DNA from: Trichosphaerium sp. ATCC 40318
Lineage: Eukaryota > Discosea > Flabellinia > Trichosidae
DNA length: 64,000 nucleotides
NCBI GenBank assembly: GCA_038496445.1
Contig: JALMLS010000022.1
Span: 1 to 64,000, forward strand
Reading direction: 5' to 3'
Positions 22,794 through 34,900 of this stretch are shown in pieces. The first letter of the stretch is position 1, and the number at the start of each line of letters is the position of its first letter. Position numbers and translations under genes: made by a program. A model generated the notes under the pieces. That model was not told the origin of the DNA. It made no database searches and was given only the letters and a program-made list of their open reading frames with translations.

Positions 22794-24431
22794 TTAAAAC
22801 TCTGATTTACTGTTTTCTGGAGGACACTCTTTAAGACGATGACAAGATTTAGGATCTTGTTTGTACATTGAAGGAAATAAATATTCCAGAGTACAAGGTG
22901 TTCCAAAAGTACCAGATAGTCTTTCTGTATGTGCAACTTGGTGTGGGCAGAAGCCTTTAGTGTATGTTACAAACCTACTTAATCCACTTGCTGTACCAAT
23001 TATAACATTCACGTGATCAAGTAAAAAGTATTCCAGCCATAACCTAGTGCCTTCATCTTTGTCTTGGCTTTCTTCTTCTGGAACATAAACAACTCTGTTA
23101 GGATAACGTGATGTGATAGCATCAAAAGTGATACTGTTTATGCTTGTTATAAATATAGTCTTCACATAATCTCCATAAACATCAATACACTTATAGTATA
23201 AATCTAAGTCATCCAGACTTTGAATACCACCTTTACCAATATGTACATGAACACCAATAGACGGTTTGCTTGCATCAAAGTGTTCTTTTACGAATTCATC
23301 AACAGCCTCTTTAGTATTTTTTGTTGGTTGTATTAAAGCTTTTGTAACTGCTCCCACAACAATATCAAAGTCAGTACACATATAGGTACGTGAACTAACA
23401 TCAACCTGAGGTTGAAGTACATTCCAATCAACAAAACTATTCCAGAAATAATGAGACCATTCCATGTTGTTAAATTGTTCGCCGTCAAACCCACCTAGAG
23501 CAAAGTGAGAGGCCCCAAAGTTTGGGTCTCCATTCATAACGTAGATTCCTTCTTTTCCTGAAGGATCAAACGTTGATAAAGGCATGTCTTTGTTGTATTT
23601 AATATACTTTGATGAATCTAAAGTCCAGTTGAATTTCCATCCAGTAACACCTTGCCAAAATGGCATTGACTCAACATCAATAAAGAAAGCACGGTCGTGC
23701 TTTATAGCAGTAAGAAAAGCATTAGTTACTCTTTTAATCTGATCACCTAAAAGACTTTTGCACGTGGGAGTGCATTTCTGGATTAAAATCCTTTGTTCTT
23801 CAACGGGTTTTGCTAATTCGTTCTTTCTTAGACTGACATATCTATCTAACCAAGGAGGATACTCATCCAAGTCAGTACTCCAAGATGGCTTGAAGCGATT
23901 ACTTTGTTTGTATTCCTTTAGCCAAGATGATACTTCTGGAAGTAATTGTGATGGAGGCAAGATAATTGTCGGTCTAGAAACTGAAACAGGTGCCGAAGTT
24001 GCAACTTCAGTAGGGTTTTCTTTGCCATCTTTGTCCGCACTGCCTCCCTAAGTAGGTTCGTAAGCCTTTTTCTACAATATGGCGCCTTTTAAGCGTGAAA
24101 CTTGCTCATCACGTGTGTAGAGGTGATTCAATTCGAGTTGTTACAGAATATTTTTGCTCGACATTTTTTAAGTACCTTGTCTTGTTCTTGCTTTTGTTTT
24201 GACGCAATCATACTAACTCCAGGTATATTTTTAATATTAATTAAAGCTTCATCTCCGAAATACACCAAAGAAACAAAACAAATAGTCGCAATAGTGAACG
24301 TAATCAATAACCGCCGTTTCTTGTTACGAATAGAAATTGAGTAAAGAAAACAAGTTATTTTAAACTATCACGTGTCGTACAAAAATAAAAGAGCAAATCT
24401 TTCTTCCCGTACTGATGCGGCGTCTACGCAT
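22794..24431 (-). CDS. Type II Golgi fucosyltransferase-like glycosyltransferase
   Basis: Three exons, about 440 residues. The N terminus is a textbook type II anchor: M-R-R-R-R-I-K-R-R followed by L-L-I-T-F-T-I-A-T-I-C-F-V-S-L. This was revealed by joining the ATG at 24431 across an 87-base intron. A linker of Lys, Glu and Ser follows, then the catalytic region with S-I-G-V-H-V-H-I-G-K-G, which resembles the G-V-H-x-R-x-G-D donor-binding motif of the alpha-1,2/1,6/O-fucosyltransferase superfamily. A later N-V-I-I-G-T-A-S-G-L-S-R-F matches the superfamily's G-T-x-S-x-x-S segment. The usual Arg of the first motif is His, so donor or activity may differ. It likely modifies secreted glycans, with GDP-fucose as the family donor. 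Confidence 0.6.
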
Positions 24432-24533
24432 AGGACACTAAATTACAGTACATTAAGCTACGCTCATATAACTAAGCTTCTTTAAGTCAAAGAAGAACCA
24501 ACCAAGTAATTACGCTCATTGTGGCAAGCGCAA

Positions 24534-24795
24534 AGAAAAAAAGGTTAAAACGGTACAAGCTCGCTGTTTTAGCGCAACTTTACCCCTGGCGTAAAGCTCA
24601 ATGCCAGTTATCAACAACCGCACTATACGGTTATTCTACGCGCAGCAAAGCCATAGAGGCGGCGTGTAAGTTTTGTAAATTAAAATCATGAAAAAAAAAA
24701 ACCCAAATAAAGACGCCAGTGGCACGCGTGTGTTGTTGGATTGGGACAAAACAGCCAAGTAAGTAAAAGCTTGTACCGTTTTAACCTTTTTTTCT
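24534..24795. repeat. Perfect 28-base inverted repeat, MITE-like
   Basis: Bases 24534-24561 and 24768-24795 are exact reverse complements (aggttaaaacggtacaagct and its mirror plus an A/T run). They enclose about 206 bases, and similarity continues imperfectly outside the arms. There is no open frame inside and no clear target-site duplication. Could be a miniature inverted-repeat element or a long RNA hairpin. Confidence 0.6.
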
Positions 24796-25210
24796 GTGCC
24801 TTGTCACAGTCTCGCTGAGTAACGTAATAATGTAGATGGAGGCTACACGTGACCTCAATAACTGCTCGTTTAGTTTTTTTTTTTTTTGACATTTTCACAA
24901 AGCGGTATGTTCTGTAAAAGCGCGTAAAACTGATAATCTTTTATCTCATGCCTATATTAATACTACAGAAACCCTCGGCATCCGTAAGTAATGTCACCTG
25001 CCTCTTGTCGTTACTTTACTCCGACAACACTTGACTTCACCTTTTTTTGTGCAACACACTCTGTTTATCCACTTCGGTCATACCTCTTTGGCGTCACGTG
25101 ATATAATCAAAAGTCACGGGATTATCGATAAGCATCTTTAGTTGATAAAAATCAGTAAATTAATATTAAACGTGATTAAACAGTTACTGGGGTGTTGGTT
25201 TGATAAGAAA

Positions 25211-28200
25211 GATGGATAGTGAAGCTGAAGAAGACAAACAAACAACTATAAGCGGCTCCGAGTTATTTACAGCTACAGAACTCGTTATTGAGTTCTTATT
25301 AGCGTATCCTCACATTAGAGATGCTTCTCAAGATATTCTAGAACGTGCTTCTAAAATAAAGGCACCAATACCATTAGGATTCGTACATGCGATGAAAGAG
25401 GTACTTAATAAAATAAACACAGCATTTTTGTAAGAATTTAAAAACCGTTTCAAAAAAGTTACTTATATCTGTTCCCCACGTGACAGCACGGATTTTTTAA
25501 TAACTTTTTATTAAAGGTTGAACATGTGTTTGGATGTATACCGTATCGCGAGGAGCGTCTAGACGTACGATTGTTATTGTTAAATTGTTCTTTGTGCAGT
25601 ATTTTTTTCGGTTCCTTCTCTAAGTTTTTTGTTCATTCAGGAAATATTTTCTCAAGTGTTGGGTCTAGATGATCGTGTATACAATGTAAGTCTGGATGTA
25701 GTTGATTTTCGTCAGTTTCAACAACGTATACTTCAGACAACAGAAGATAAACGACAAGTGAAACTAAAGAGTGCACCAAGAATTGTTGAAGCAACGAAAA
25801 TATCAAAGTTGAGAGAATCTTTATTAATTATGCTGTTCCGGCATTTGTTTGAATCTGTTGGATCTGATACTATACCAAATGATCGTTATCCATTCGCAGT
25901 GGCATTGAGTTTTAACTTGGCACGGAGGTAAGCGCTGTGAACAGCATTTATTGGATTTTTAGAAACAGTGAATTTTTTTGACAATTTGTCATTAGTGACT
26001 TAGATATTTTCGCTGTTGTTTCAGAATTACATACACGCGGGAATGGATTCCTGAATAGTCATAGAGAAGCTCTAAAACAAAAAATAATAAAAACAGTACG
26101 TCATAAAAGTACAACCAACCTTTTTTTTGCAAGCATGTTCTGTTTGTTTTTTTTCTTCAATTCCTTTTCATTAAATATTTCTAACAATACTATATTATAG
26201 ATGAGCGAAGTGTGGGGGTTATTGGAAAAATACAGTGGCTGTTCTATAACACCTAAAACGAGTCCACGGATTGTTCCCTTTAAAAACATTTGTGTCTTAG
26301 CTGGTGAGTCAAAACGTGTTTTTTATGCTTCTAATCTCTCCCTAGATGTTCGGATACCTACTCAAAAGAAGAAAAACTCCTTAGATATCCAATGTGAATC
26401 TCATCTGTCGTTCCTGTGGGGTGACGAAATGTTATTTAATTCGTTTCAAAGGGGTAAAGTGTTCTTTGTTAAGTCATTGTCTGTTTTGAAGTAATTTGCT
26501 TAAATCTATCTATAGGAAGGCGAGATAAGACTATAAAGAAGTCACGTGGTCTAGAGATACTTCAAAAAATAGAAAAGCAAAGTGTAGATGCTCCAACATC
26601 GCGTTCTAATTGTAAGTTTTTTTTATCTTTTTGGAATGCAACTATAAATAACTTTGTGTTTGTTTTAGGGGATCCTGACTTTATTTACAATTTTTTGGAG
26701 TCTCTAAACCTCATTGAGAATCTTGGAGAGAATATGGATGTCACAGATATAGTAAATGAACTCGTGGTGAGTTACAAAACGGATACATTTCTATCCCTTT
26801 TTTTTTTTTGAAGCAAACAAAAAATTTTAACCCAAAGAGAAGAATCCATCCTGACATTACTAGAAAAGATGTGTCTTTACAAAATCGGTTGGAAGTGCTT
26901 TCATAGATTCACTAAACGATATAGAAAGAAGTGCATTAAAAGCAGTTACACACGGATTTTCTGATTTTCAACAAAGTAACCAGCAAGCAACAATAATCCT
27001 TGAATGTGCAAGTACGCTTCCATACCAATTTTTACGGTGTTCTTGTCCATCTAGCCCCTGGTAAACTTCTGTCTTAGTTTCAAAAACAATATCGACGTAC
27101 TTACAAACAGGAGACATGTCAGCGTTTGGAGGCTATTTACGATACTTGACAAACAAGACAAGACTTATTATTAATTTCCAAAATCCAAGTGGAAACCTAG
27201 TACGATTTTTGTTCTTATTCCTCGCTTACAACATAACGTACTAGCCTGAACCTAAGGAAGGTATTAAAGAGGAGACACCTGTTCCTGCTATAACTGATTA
27301 TCGATGGGTCAGAGACCCACAAGGATGCCTATCTACATTCGCTTTCAATGCTATGACCCTCATATTTTTTGATAGTGGAAATTTGGGGAAGCTGATACGC
27401 TTTAAGCTTCGAGATTCCTATGTGGTACGTTGATGATTATTAATCACTATTGCATGGAAATATACTATATAGTAACATGTACTAATTAATTACTGTAAAA
27501 AGGTTTTTGTTACTGAAGAGGAAGGCATTTCGTTAAAGGAACTCTTGACTGATAAAGTTGACAAGAAAAAATATTTAAACCATTCGTCATTTGTTGGTGC
27601 TGTTTTAACTTCAGCAATGCTTAATATGAGTGGTGTATCACTTGATAACGTGCTAGCAGTGCCAGTAAGAACTAAACAAACATAAATCGGTAACTTATAC
27701 GCGTGTCTAGAACAAAGAAAAGACTGGAGGTGTAAGCTATTGGATTGAGGTTATTGCAGGGAAATCTGTTTTAAGCTGCAATGAATCAAATACACATATG
27801 ATCAATCCACTTCTATGTATGGACGAAATGCATGAAACTTTAGGAGAAGACATAACCAACATAATAAAGTCATGGGTAAGCATGGAAGAAACACGTGATT
27901 TACACATTACCGACGTATCATGTTAAAAACATGCTTTCAAACAAGTCTATAACTGCTGAAAGCAATAGCTAGTTTTTGATGATACACGCAATATATCATG
28001 TCGGTTTTCTAACTTGGTTTAGAACGTTGAAGCTATGGCTAAATTATGGATGGAGGAAGTAATGTATTTAGACAATCAAGTTTCTAAAGTACACCCAGGT
28101 AATCTTCTCTTTTCGAGCAATTTTTCTAGTTTTCAGTTCTTTTTAAGCTAATGTTAATTGATTCAATAGATTCTCCGAAGCTATTTACGTGCAAGCAGGC

Positions 28201-30193
28201 CATCAATGTTCTTTTGGGAAACTTGTTGTTCCTTCAAGATGCTGTTAATTTTAAACCAAACATTACTTTATTTGAAGCTGTTCAACTCATTCATCCACCT
28301 ACAGGACATTTTTATAAAAGTCTTCATGATAGTCTAAAAAGCCCAATAGATGTATGTCACACTACTATTCACAACACGTGATTTTCACGTGATTGACGAA
28401 GATGATTTTTTGTTTTCTTTTTTTTATTTCTTATACGCTATTTTTAGAGGTTTGCTGAAACTCAAATAAATGTGCCCGAAAGGCAACAAGGAGACGAATT
28501 ATTTTCATCACAAATGATTAAAATTATAATGGCAAAACAAACAAGAGATACTATCAGTATAATACGTAAGAAGGTATTACGTGGACGCATATCTGAGTTC
28601 ACTAAAATTGAGGTACAATTTTTTATCACCCATCCTAAGGGTTTCGGACTTTTCCGCCACCTTTACCTCTCATCACTCTGATTTTTTGTTCGTAGGTTCC
28701 TCGGTATCAAGAGTACTTATTTGAACAGGATTTATTCAATAATCTTCCCAAGAAGTATCATCAAAGGCTATGCGATGCACTTGTGAATCTAAAATGCCAG
28801 TTGAGATTATTTAACTTCAACTACTGTCAAGTACCTTTAAAAGGTACCTCACACTATCCAATCTCTACTGGATACTACTTCACATAGAAAGCAATATACA
28901 ATCAATTAATCGTTTCATATTTAGACCCGTTTATGAACAAACTTGGAAACAAATTGGTTCTGTTGAAGCAACTTTCACTTGTTGCTTGTCAACTTGATAA
29001 GTATTTCTTTGAAAAAATACATGAACGAACACCATATTTAGAGCATCTCGATATCTCACTGAGTGACGCCAAAGCAGTTAAACTACGACGGAGAAATGGG
29101 AAAAGTACAAAAACCAGCTTTTTTTTTTAGTTCAAAAAGAGATCCTAACTTTACTCTTCCAAAGCAAAAACAGTCAAACTACTATACTTGAAAGTCCTCA
29201 CAGCAAGAAAATGTTATTCCTTGGTATCAATTTGTCTTGATTCACCAGTACTAGAACAAGTACACGTGCAAGGTAACTCTTATTTATTCATACCAAAAAC
29301 CTTTAATTTCGTTTCTTACTTTTTTCTTATTTACTCAATGTAGGGTGCACGGAGCTCATTGAATTTAACCTCAATACCAAAGCACTAAAGACACTTGATT
29401 TTACAAACTGTCATAAACTACACCTGAGACAATCATGTTCGCTATTTTTACTTTCAGAACCAAAGATCAGAGGACCCATCAAATTTCAACCTTTATACAA
29501 ACTTTTCTTGGATAGAAAAATAGATACACAAAATCTATCCAAGTTCCGATATATACGCAGATTAACAATTGTAACCAAACAAATGAGGTACGAAAAACAG
29601 AAAGCAGAAACGAGAAAATAAGAAAATAAGAAAAAAAAGAGAAAACCTCTTTTGTTCCAATTTTTTTACTGCCAGACAATTTCAACGCTTATTTTCGCAA
29701 CAATCATGTTTGCTTTATCTTATTTACTTACTAACACTTATTTTCCGAATAATTCAGTCAAATCCCGGAACAGATAGGCACTATAAAAACACTTACGTCA
29801 ATCGACTTTTCAATTAACAATATCACACATGTACCAACCTCTTTTATGGAGCTAGAAAACCTAATATCTCTTAATATGTCATATAACCCTCTTGCACAAC
29901 ATCCCGATATAACAAACCATAACCAAACATCTCTATTTGAAGCAATAGTTAACCTACAAGCGCTTAAAAAAGTAGTCTTGATTGGTTGTAAATTACAAAA
30001 ATTTCCAAGTTCACTACTTGCTCTTGAATTCATTGAAGAGCTTTATCTGGATGATAACAGTATTCAATATATACCAGAGAAGATCAAAGATTATCACAAG
30101 TATTTAAAAAAATTAAGTTTGAAAGAAAATCCTATTAGGCACGTGCCTGATGGTGTAAAGAAAGTGACAACAATTGATGAAAAAAATAAATAA
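25211..30193 (+). CDS. Large multi-exon protein with C-terminal leucine-rich repeats
   Basis: About 20 short exons span 5 kb. The start (M-D-S-E-A-E-E-D) is followed by helical segments (E-L-V-I-E-F-L-L-A-Y-P-H-I, R-E-S-L-L-I-M-L-F-R-H-L-F) and a middle region with Y-R-W-V-R-D-P-Q-G-C and S-Y-W-I-E-V-I-A-G-K-S-V. From about 28930 the protein shows leucine-rich repeats (L-K-Q-L-S-L-V-A-C-Q-L, L-E-H-L-D-I-S, L-I-S-L-N-M-S-Y-N-P-L, I-E-E-L-Y-L-D-D-N-S-I-Q-Y-I-P-E-K-I) and ends K-E-N-P-I-R-H-V-P-D-G-V. The LRRs suggest protein binding. The N-terminal two thirds is not a family I recognise. One join near 25928-26024 does not keep phase with the simplest splice sites, so a micro-exon is possible there. 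Confidence 0.6.
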
Positions 30194-30405
30194 AAACAAA
30201 AATGGACCATTCAAACATTTCAACAGCCAATTTAACGGTCAGTACATACGCTGTTTAGGATTTTCTCTGTATTTTTAGAGAATCTTGTCATTCTGATGGA
30301 TATATCTCAAACACAACAACAACTTCCACATGCTTATCAAACTTGTTTATTTCTGAATATGGCTAAAACGACAATCATCTATTTTTGTTGTGTAATTGAA
30401 GTGTT

Positions 30406-31743
30406 TTAAGTGTAAATTTTGTGAGCACCACCAAGCGCCTTGATTCCCTCATCTGTAATATCTTCACAATTATAAAGATTAATGGTATGTACTCCAGCAA
30501 GTGCTTTAATACCTTCATCTGTTATCTTGCAGGTTTGAAGGCTAATGTGATGAACACCAGCAAGTGCGGTGATGCCCACATCTGTTATGCTCGTATAACC
30601 AACAGTAATAGTATGGACACCAGCAAGAGGTTTTATCCCTTCATCTGTTATGTCTTTACAACCTTCAAGATAAATTGTATGTACTCCAATAAGCGCCTTT
30701 AAGCTTTCATCTGTTATATTTGTATAGCTGAGATTAATATGGTGAACACCAGCAAGAGCCTTTACCCCTTCATCTGTTATTCTCTCACAACCACACAATG
30801 AAATGTGATAAACTCCAGATAAAGCAGTTATCCCTCTATCTGTAATTTGCTTACATGAATTTATGATAATTGTATGCACTCCAGCAAGAGCTTTTATCCC
30901 TTCATCTGTTATGTTTTTACAACTTTCAAGATAAATTGTATGTACTCCAATAAGCGCCTTTAAGCTTTCATCTGTTATATTTGTATAGCTGAGATTAATA
31001 TAGTGAACACCAGCAAGAGCCTTTACCCCTTCATCTGTTATTCTCTCACAACCACGCAATGAAATGTGATAAACTCCAGATAAAGCAGTTATCCCTCTAT
31101 CTGTAATTTGCTTACATGAATGTATGATAATTGTATGTACTCCAGCAAGTGCCCGAACGCCTTCATCAGTTATGTTTTGGCAACAATAGATACTAATACT
31201 ATGTACTCCAGCAAGTGCACATAACCCTTCATCTGTTATGAGTGTTTTACCAAGATTAACATGATGAACACCAGAAAGAGCCTTGAAGCCTTCATCTGTT
31301 ATTTTTGGACATGAAAAGATATCAATAGTGTGAACACCAGAAAGAGCTTTTATCCCTTCATCTGTTATATTGTCCCGACAAAACCTAACATCAATGTCAC
31401 GAACACCAGCAAACATTTTGACAATATCATCAGGTTCAGATTTGGCAACAATTTTGATTTTAGTATGTTGGAGAGTACTTGGATGTTGTAAAACTGCTGA
31501 AGCTTGTGAAGCATTTGAAATATGAACGATATGGTATCCGATAATATCATGAATGATAGAAGCAAGGCGATGACATGTTTGACAAGCCGCAAACCTTGCT
31601 TTTGTCGTTTTACGTAAAATATGAGCTAAAATCTCTGTTGGGAGGTCTAGAACGCTTTTTTCAGCGCTAGTACGATGTTAGTATGCGAATAGGCTAATTT
31701 ACGCGTACGTTTGCTCTTCGGTGGTTACTATCGTTTTTAACAT
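30406..31743 (-). CDS. F-box/LRR protein with 15 near-identical I-T-D-E-G repeats
   Basis: Exon 1 (31709-31743) joins across a 42-base intron to one long exon, giving about 430 residues. An F-box (V-L-D-L-P-T-E-I-L-A-H-I-L and C-Q-T-C-H-R-L-A) is followed by a short linker and 15 repeats of about 22 residues of the form I-T-D-E-G-I-K-A-L-A-G-V-H-T-I-x-L. This is the FBXL layout, in which the LRR arc presents substrates to an SCF ubiquitin ligase, which is the known family role. A four-repeat block is duplicated almost exactly (see findings). Related decayed repeats lie at 15620-16010. Confidence 0.8.
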
Positions 31744-31750
31744 CAGGAGA

Positions 31751-31835
31751 GGCTTTGGAGGTTAGTTTTTTACGAAATAGACTGGAAATAATCTAGTGGC
31801 TTTGACTGCGCAGGTTCAAGTCCTGCTCGGTCGCC
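31751..31835 (+). other. tRNA-like sequence or tRNA pseudogene
   Basis: Bases 31810-31826 form a good T arm (gcagg, ttcaagt, cctgc) with a pol III B-box (ggttcaagtcc). An anticodon-loop-like actggaaat lies 40 bases upstream, with the spacing of a class II tRNA such as Ser. The 5' acceptor strand does not pair with tcggtcg, and the anticodon stem has two extra bases. It is therefore not an intact tRNA gene. It may be a pseudogene or a tRNA-derived short element. Confidence 0.3.
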
Positions 31836-31999
31836 GAATTGTGTGGGAGGCCAAGGAGTACGGAAGAGGAGCGGTTATCTTATTTATTCCCGTGAGATAG
31901 TGATCTCCGGGCGGTGTACAATACAAAGGGAACACTCCGTGAACTCGGAGATGTAAACACATGTGTTCTGTAGGTGAATTCAACATAGCATTTTTTTGG

Positions 32000-34900
32000 C
32001 TAGTTTTTTGGCTTGTACATTGAAGAACCTTTTCTGAATTGATAATAATCGTCTATAACAATTGTTTTATCATTGTTTTCAATTTTAGGCATATCATGGT
32101 TACATCCAAATAGACGGACAGACATTTTTCTCCTAAAACAAAAAACAAGTAAACAAAATGCTCTTTCCGAAAAAGAAGGAACTTTTTGAACCAAAAAAAC
32201 AAATATTGATGGTTGCTTGCTCCTTGTCTTTCACACTGGACCCGTAAACCATTATGTGGTAATACTTGAGAGGTAGTATTTTAAAGACAGGAGTGTATGC
32301 TGTGCTAAGGAAAAAGATGACTTTGGAGGCGTGTACCTTGTTTCCTTGTTCTTTATACACTTGTCAAATAAATCAATAACGTCGTCTTTGGTCACATCAT
32401 CAAGAAGTGCTGCTTCTCTTTCAAGGTAGTCAAAACGATACCTATCTGTTAATATCTCATCTGCATAGTCTGCTGCTTCTTTATACAAGTTTGAAGGTCT
32501 CTCCAACTTGTTAACATGAACAGACTCCTTATGTTTATCAAAATCCTCTGGACTCAAATCACGCAGTTTTATCTAACATAATAAGTCACGTGATCAAAAG
32601 AATTTGATATGAATATGATTAATACCAAGAGGGTATTTTTAGATAAAAGACGTACAGCTGCTTGTTCTATAAATGCTTCAATACGTTCATCAAGGAAAGA
32701 AGCATCTTTTACTGAACTTTGAATAATAACACGCCACATCTTAGCATGACATACTGTTCTAAAATTCGCCCATACAATATATCCAAGCTGTTCTTTTGTA
32801 CGTAATTGGTTGAATGCTGGTTCCTATTAACAAAACAGTATTAGAAAATTGCCACAGAAATGCATATTAAAGTAGTAAATGATCAGTAAATAAATGTTCA
32901 AAGAAGCATCTGATGTACTTTGAGAATGTCGCTCATTACTGATACAATTGCTGTTTCCTTATCATCAAGTTTATATCCCAATTGATAACAATTGAATATA
33001 GCCGAGTTGTTATCATCTGGGTTTCTTCCATTCATAGGAAGCACATGTTCAATACCTAAGAAAAAAGTGAGAAAAACTCATTCTTGTACTAAAACAACTC
33101 TAAAAAGAACAGTACCTTGTGGTAGCTGTACAAACTTTGCACGCTCTGAAGGCTTCTCTTTCTTCGGTTTGATGATATCTTTTATATCTTTAACAGCTTC
33201 TAATACGGCATCTTGTTCCATATGACCAACAGCAAGGAAGTTAAAGTGAATATCATTCAAGAAATCCTTGAGTTGATTCTCACATCCCTCAACTGTTAGC
33301 CCATCGATAATTTTAAGCAATTCATCGCCTGAATGGAGTGGATCAACCATAGCAGCATTAAAGAAATATTTTGCGATATAGTAAGGCTTCTCTTTGTCGA
33401 AATTTTGAAGTTCTCGTTTAAGCTACATTTAACAGTTAGCAAAAAATCTAAACACTCTGTGTGTGGTATAACCGAAAAATTTTCAGCGGTGTGGCTTTGA
33501 AAGATATCACATATAGTAATAGCGCGTATTTGCAATTAAATTATTAAGTAGTGGTTGCTTACTGTATTCTTCATGATCAAGAAACGCTCAGGTTTGACTT
33601 TAAGGTCACGAAGACTTCTGATGCCTTTCTTTAATAGAGCAGGAAGCTTCTCATCAAAACCAGTACCCAGAAGAGTCATATAGTTCCACCCTGAGCTTAC
33701 ACGCAAGCCCATACCTGCTAGTAAAGCAAAGTACGTGTACTAAGGCGAAAAAAAAATAAGATAAAAGTATTGGAACGATTATTTATAATGTACTTCATTG
33801 ATTGCGTCCTTAAAGAGTTTCCCAATGATTTTACTGTAGCACCAAGTAGTAGGAGAAGTATAATGCTTTGAGGTATACATGATAACAGAGAAGTATTCCT
33901 TAGGTAACTAATAAAGGTAGGTAAGTAACTACAACAAGAAGAGCCAACGTTCATAACCAAAAAAAAAAAGTAATTCTTGCCTTGAACCACGTATCCTTCT
34001 TGTAGTATACACCTGGCTCTATCTCTTTTGGATAGCTCGGCTTATAAGCCTCTCTATTCTCCATATCAAGGTTAAAGTCTACTAACTTTGTAGGAACAAA
34101 TTCATTCCTTGCTGGAAGCTTCAAAGCAGGATCGATTGTATCTGCCTTCCAAGGCTAAAAAACAACATTAGCTTCACTTGCCTTAAAGATCACATACCCC
34201 TAAACCACTATCTTTTATAGGTGTTGTAACATACGGTATTCCATACCAACGTTCGGTGCTAGTGAGCTCTTTATCAAACTCTTTAGAGGCATGAAAGAGT
34301 CTAAAAAAATATTCAGTCACAAAAAAGTTACTCTAATTCATACAAGAGGTTCTCAGGTGTCAAGAAGGATAGATAATGTTCAATAAGTTCTGGTTTGTAC
34401 TCAAGGCGCTATGATACTTGTTAAATAGAGTATATATTGAGGTTAAATAAACATACCAAATAACCACCAGATAGTATGTCGCTATCGTCAAAAAGTTGCA
34501 TTTGTTTAGAAACACGTTGAGCTTGACTAACAGCTGACGCTGAAGACATATACTTAAATGTAACATCAGCCATTGCTGCTTCTTCTTTAAATATCCACTC
34601 CTAATATACATAAGTATACGGCCCAAAACACACGACAACATCAATCTGTGATGCAAGCAATAACCGAAATAAAAATGCTTTTTTTGATTCAACCTCCGAA
34701 TCAATAATGCTAGCGTACCTTTGGTTTCTCGTTTTTTAACATTTGTAAGTATTGGAATATAGTATCAATGATTTCGTTTATTTTTCCTGTACTTTAACGT
34801 CAAAAAAAAAAGAAACTACCTTTTTTTATCTTTATAAGGTACCTTTGCCTTCCTTTGTCAATGTAACTGATAGACTGAACGTAGCACAATCTTCCATATT

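Noticed and set aside
30406-31416. LRR array as a CRISPR-like or satellite repeat
   Set aside because: The 66-base period is coding: every unit translates to a 22-residue LRR in one open frame preceded by an F-box.
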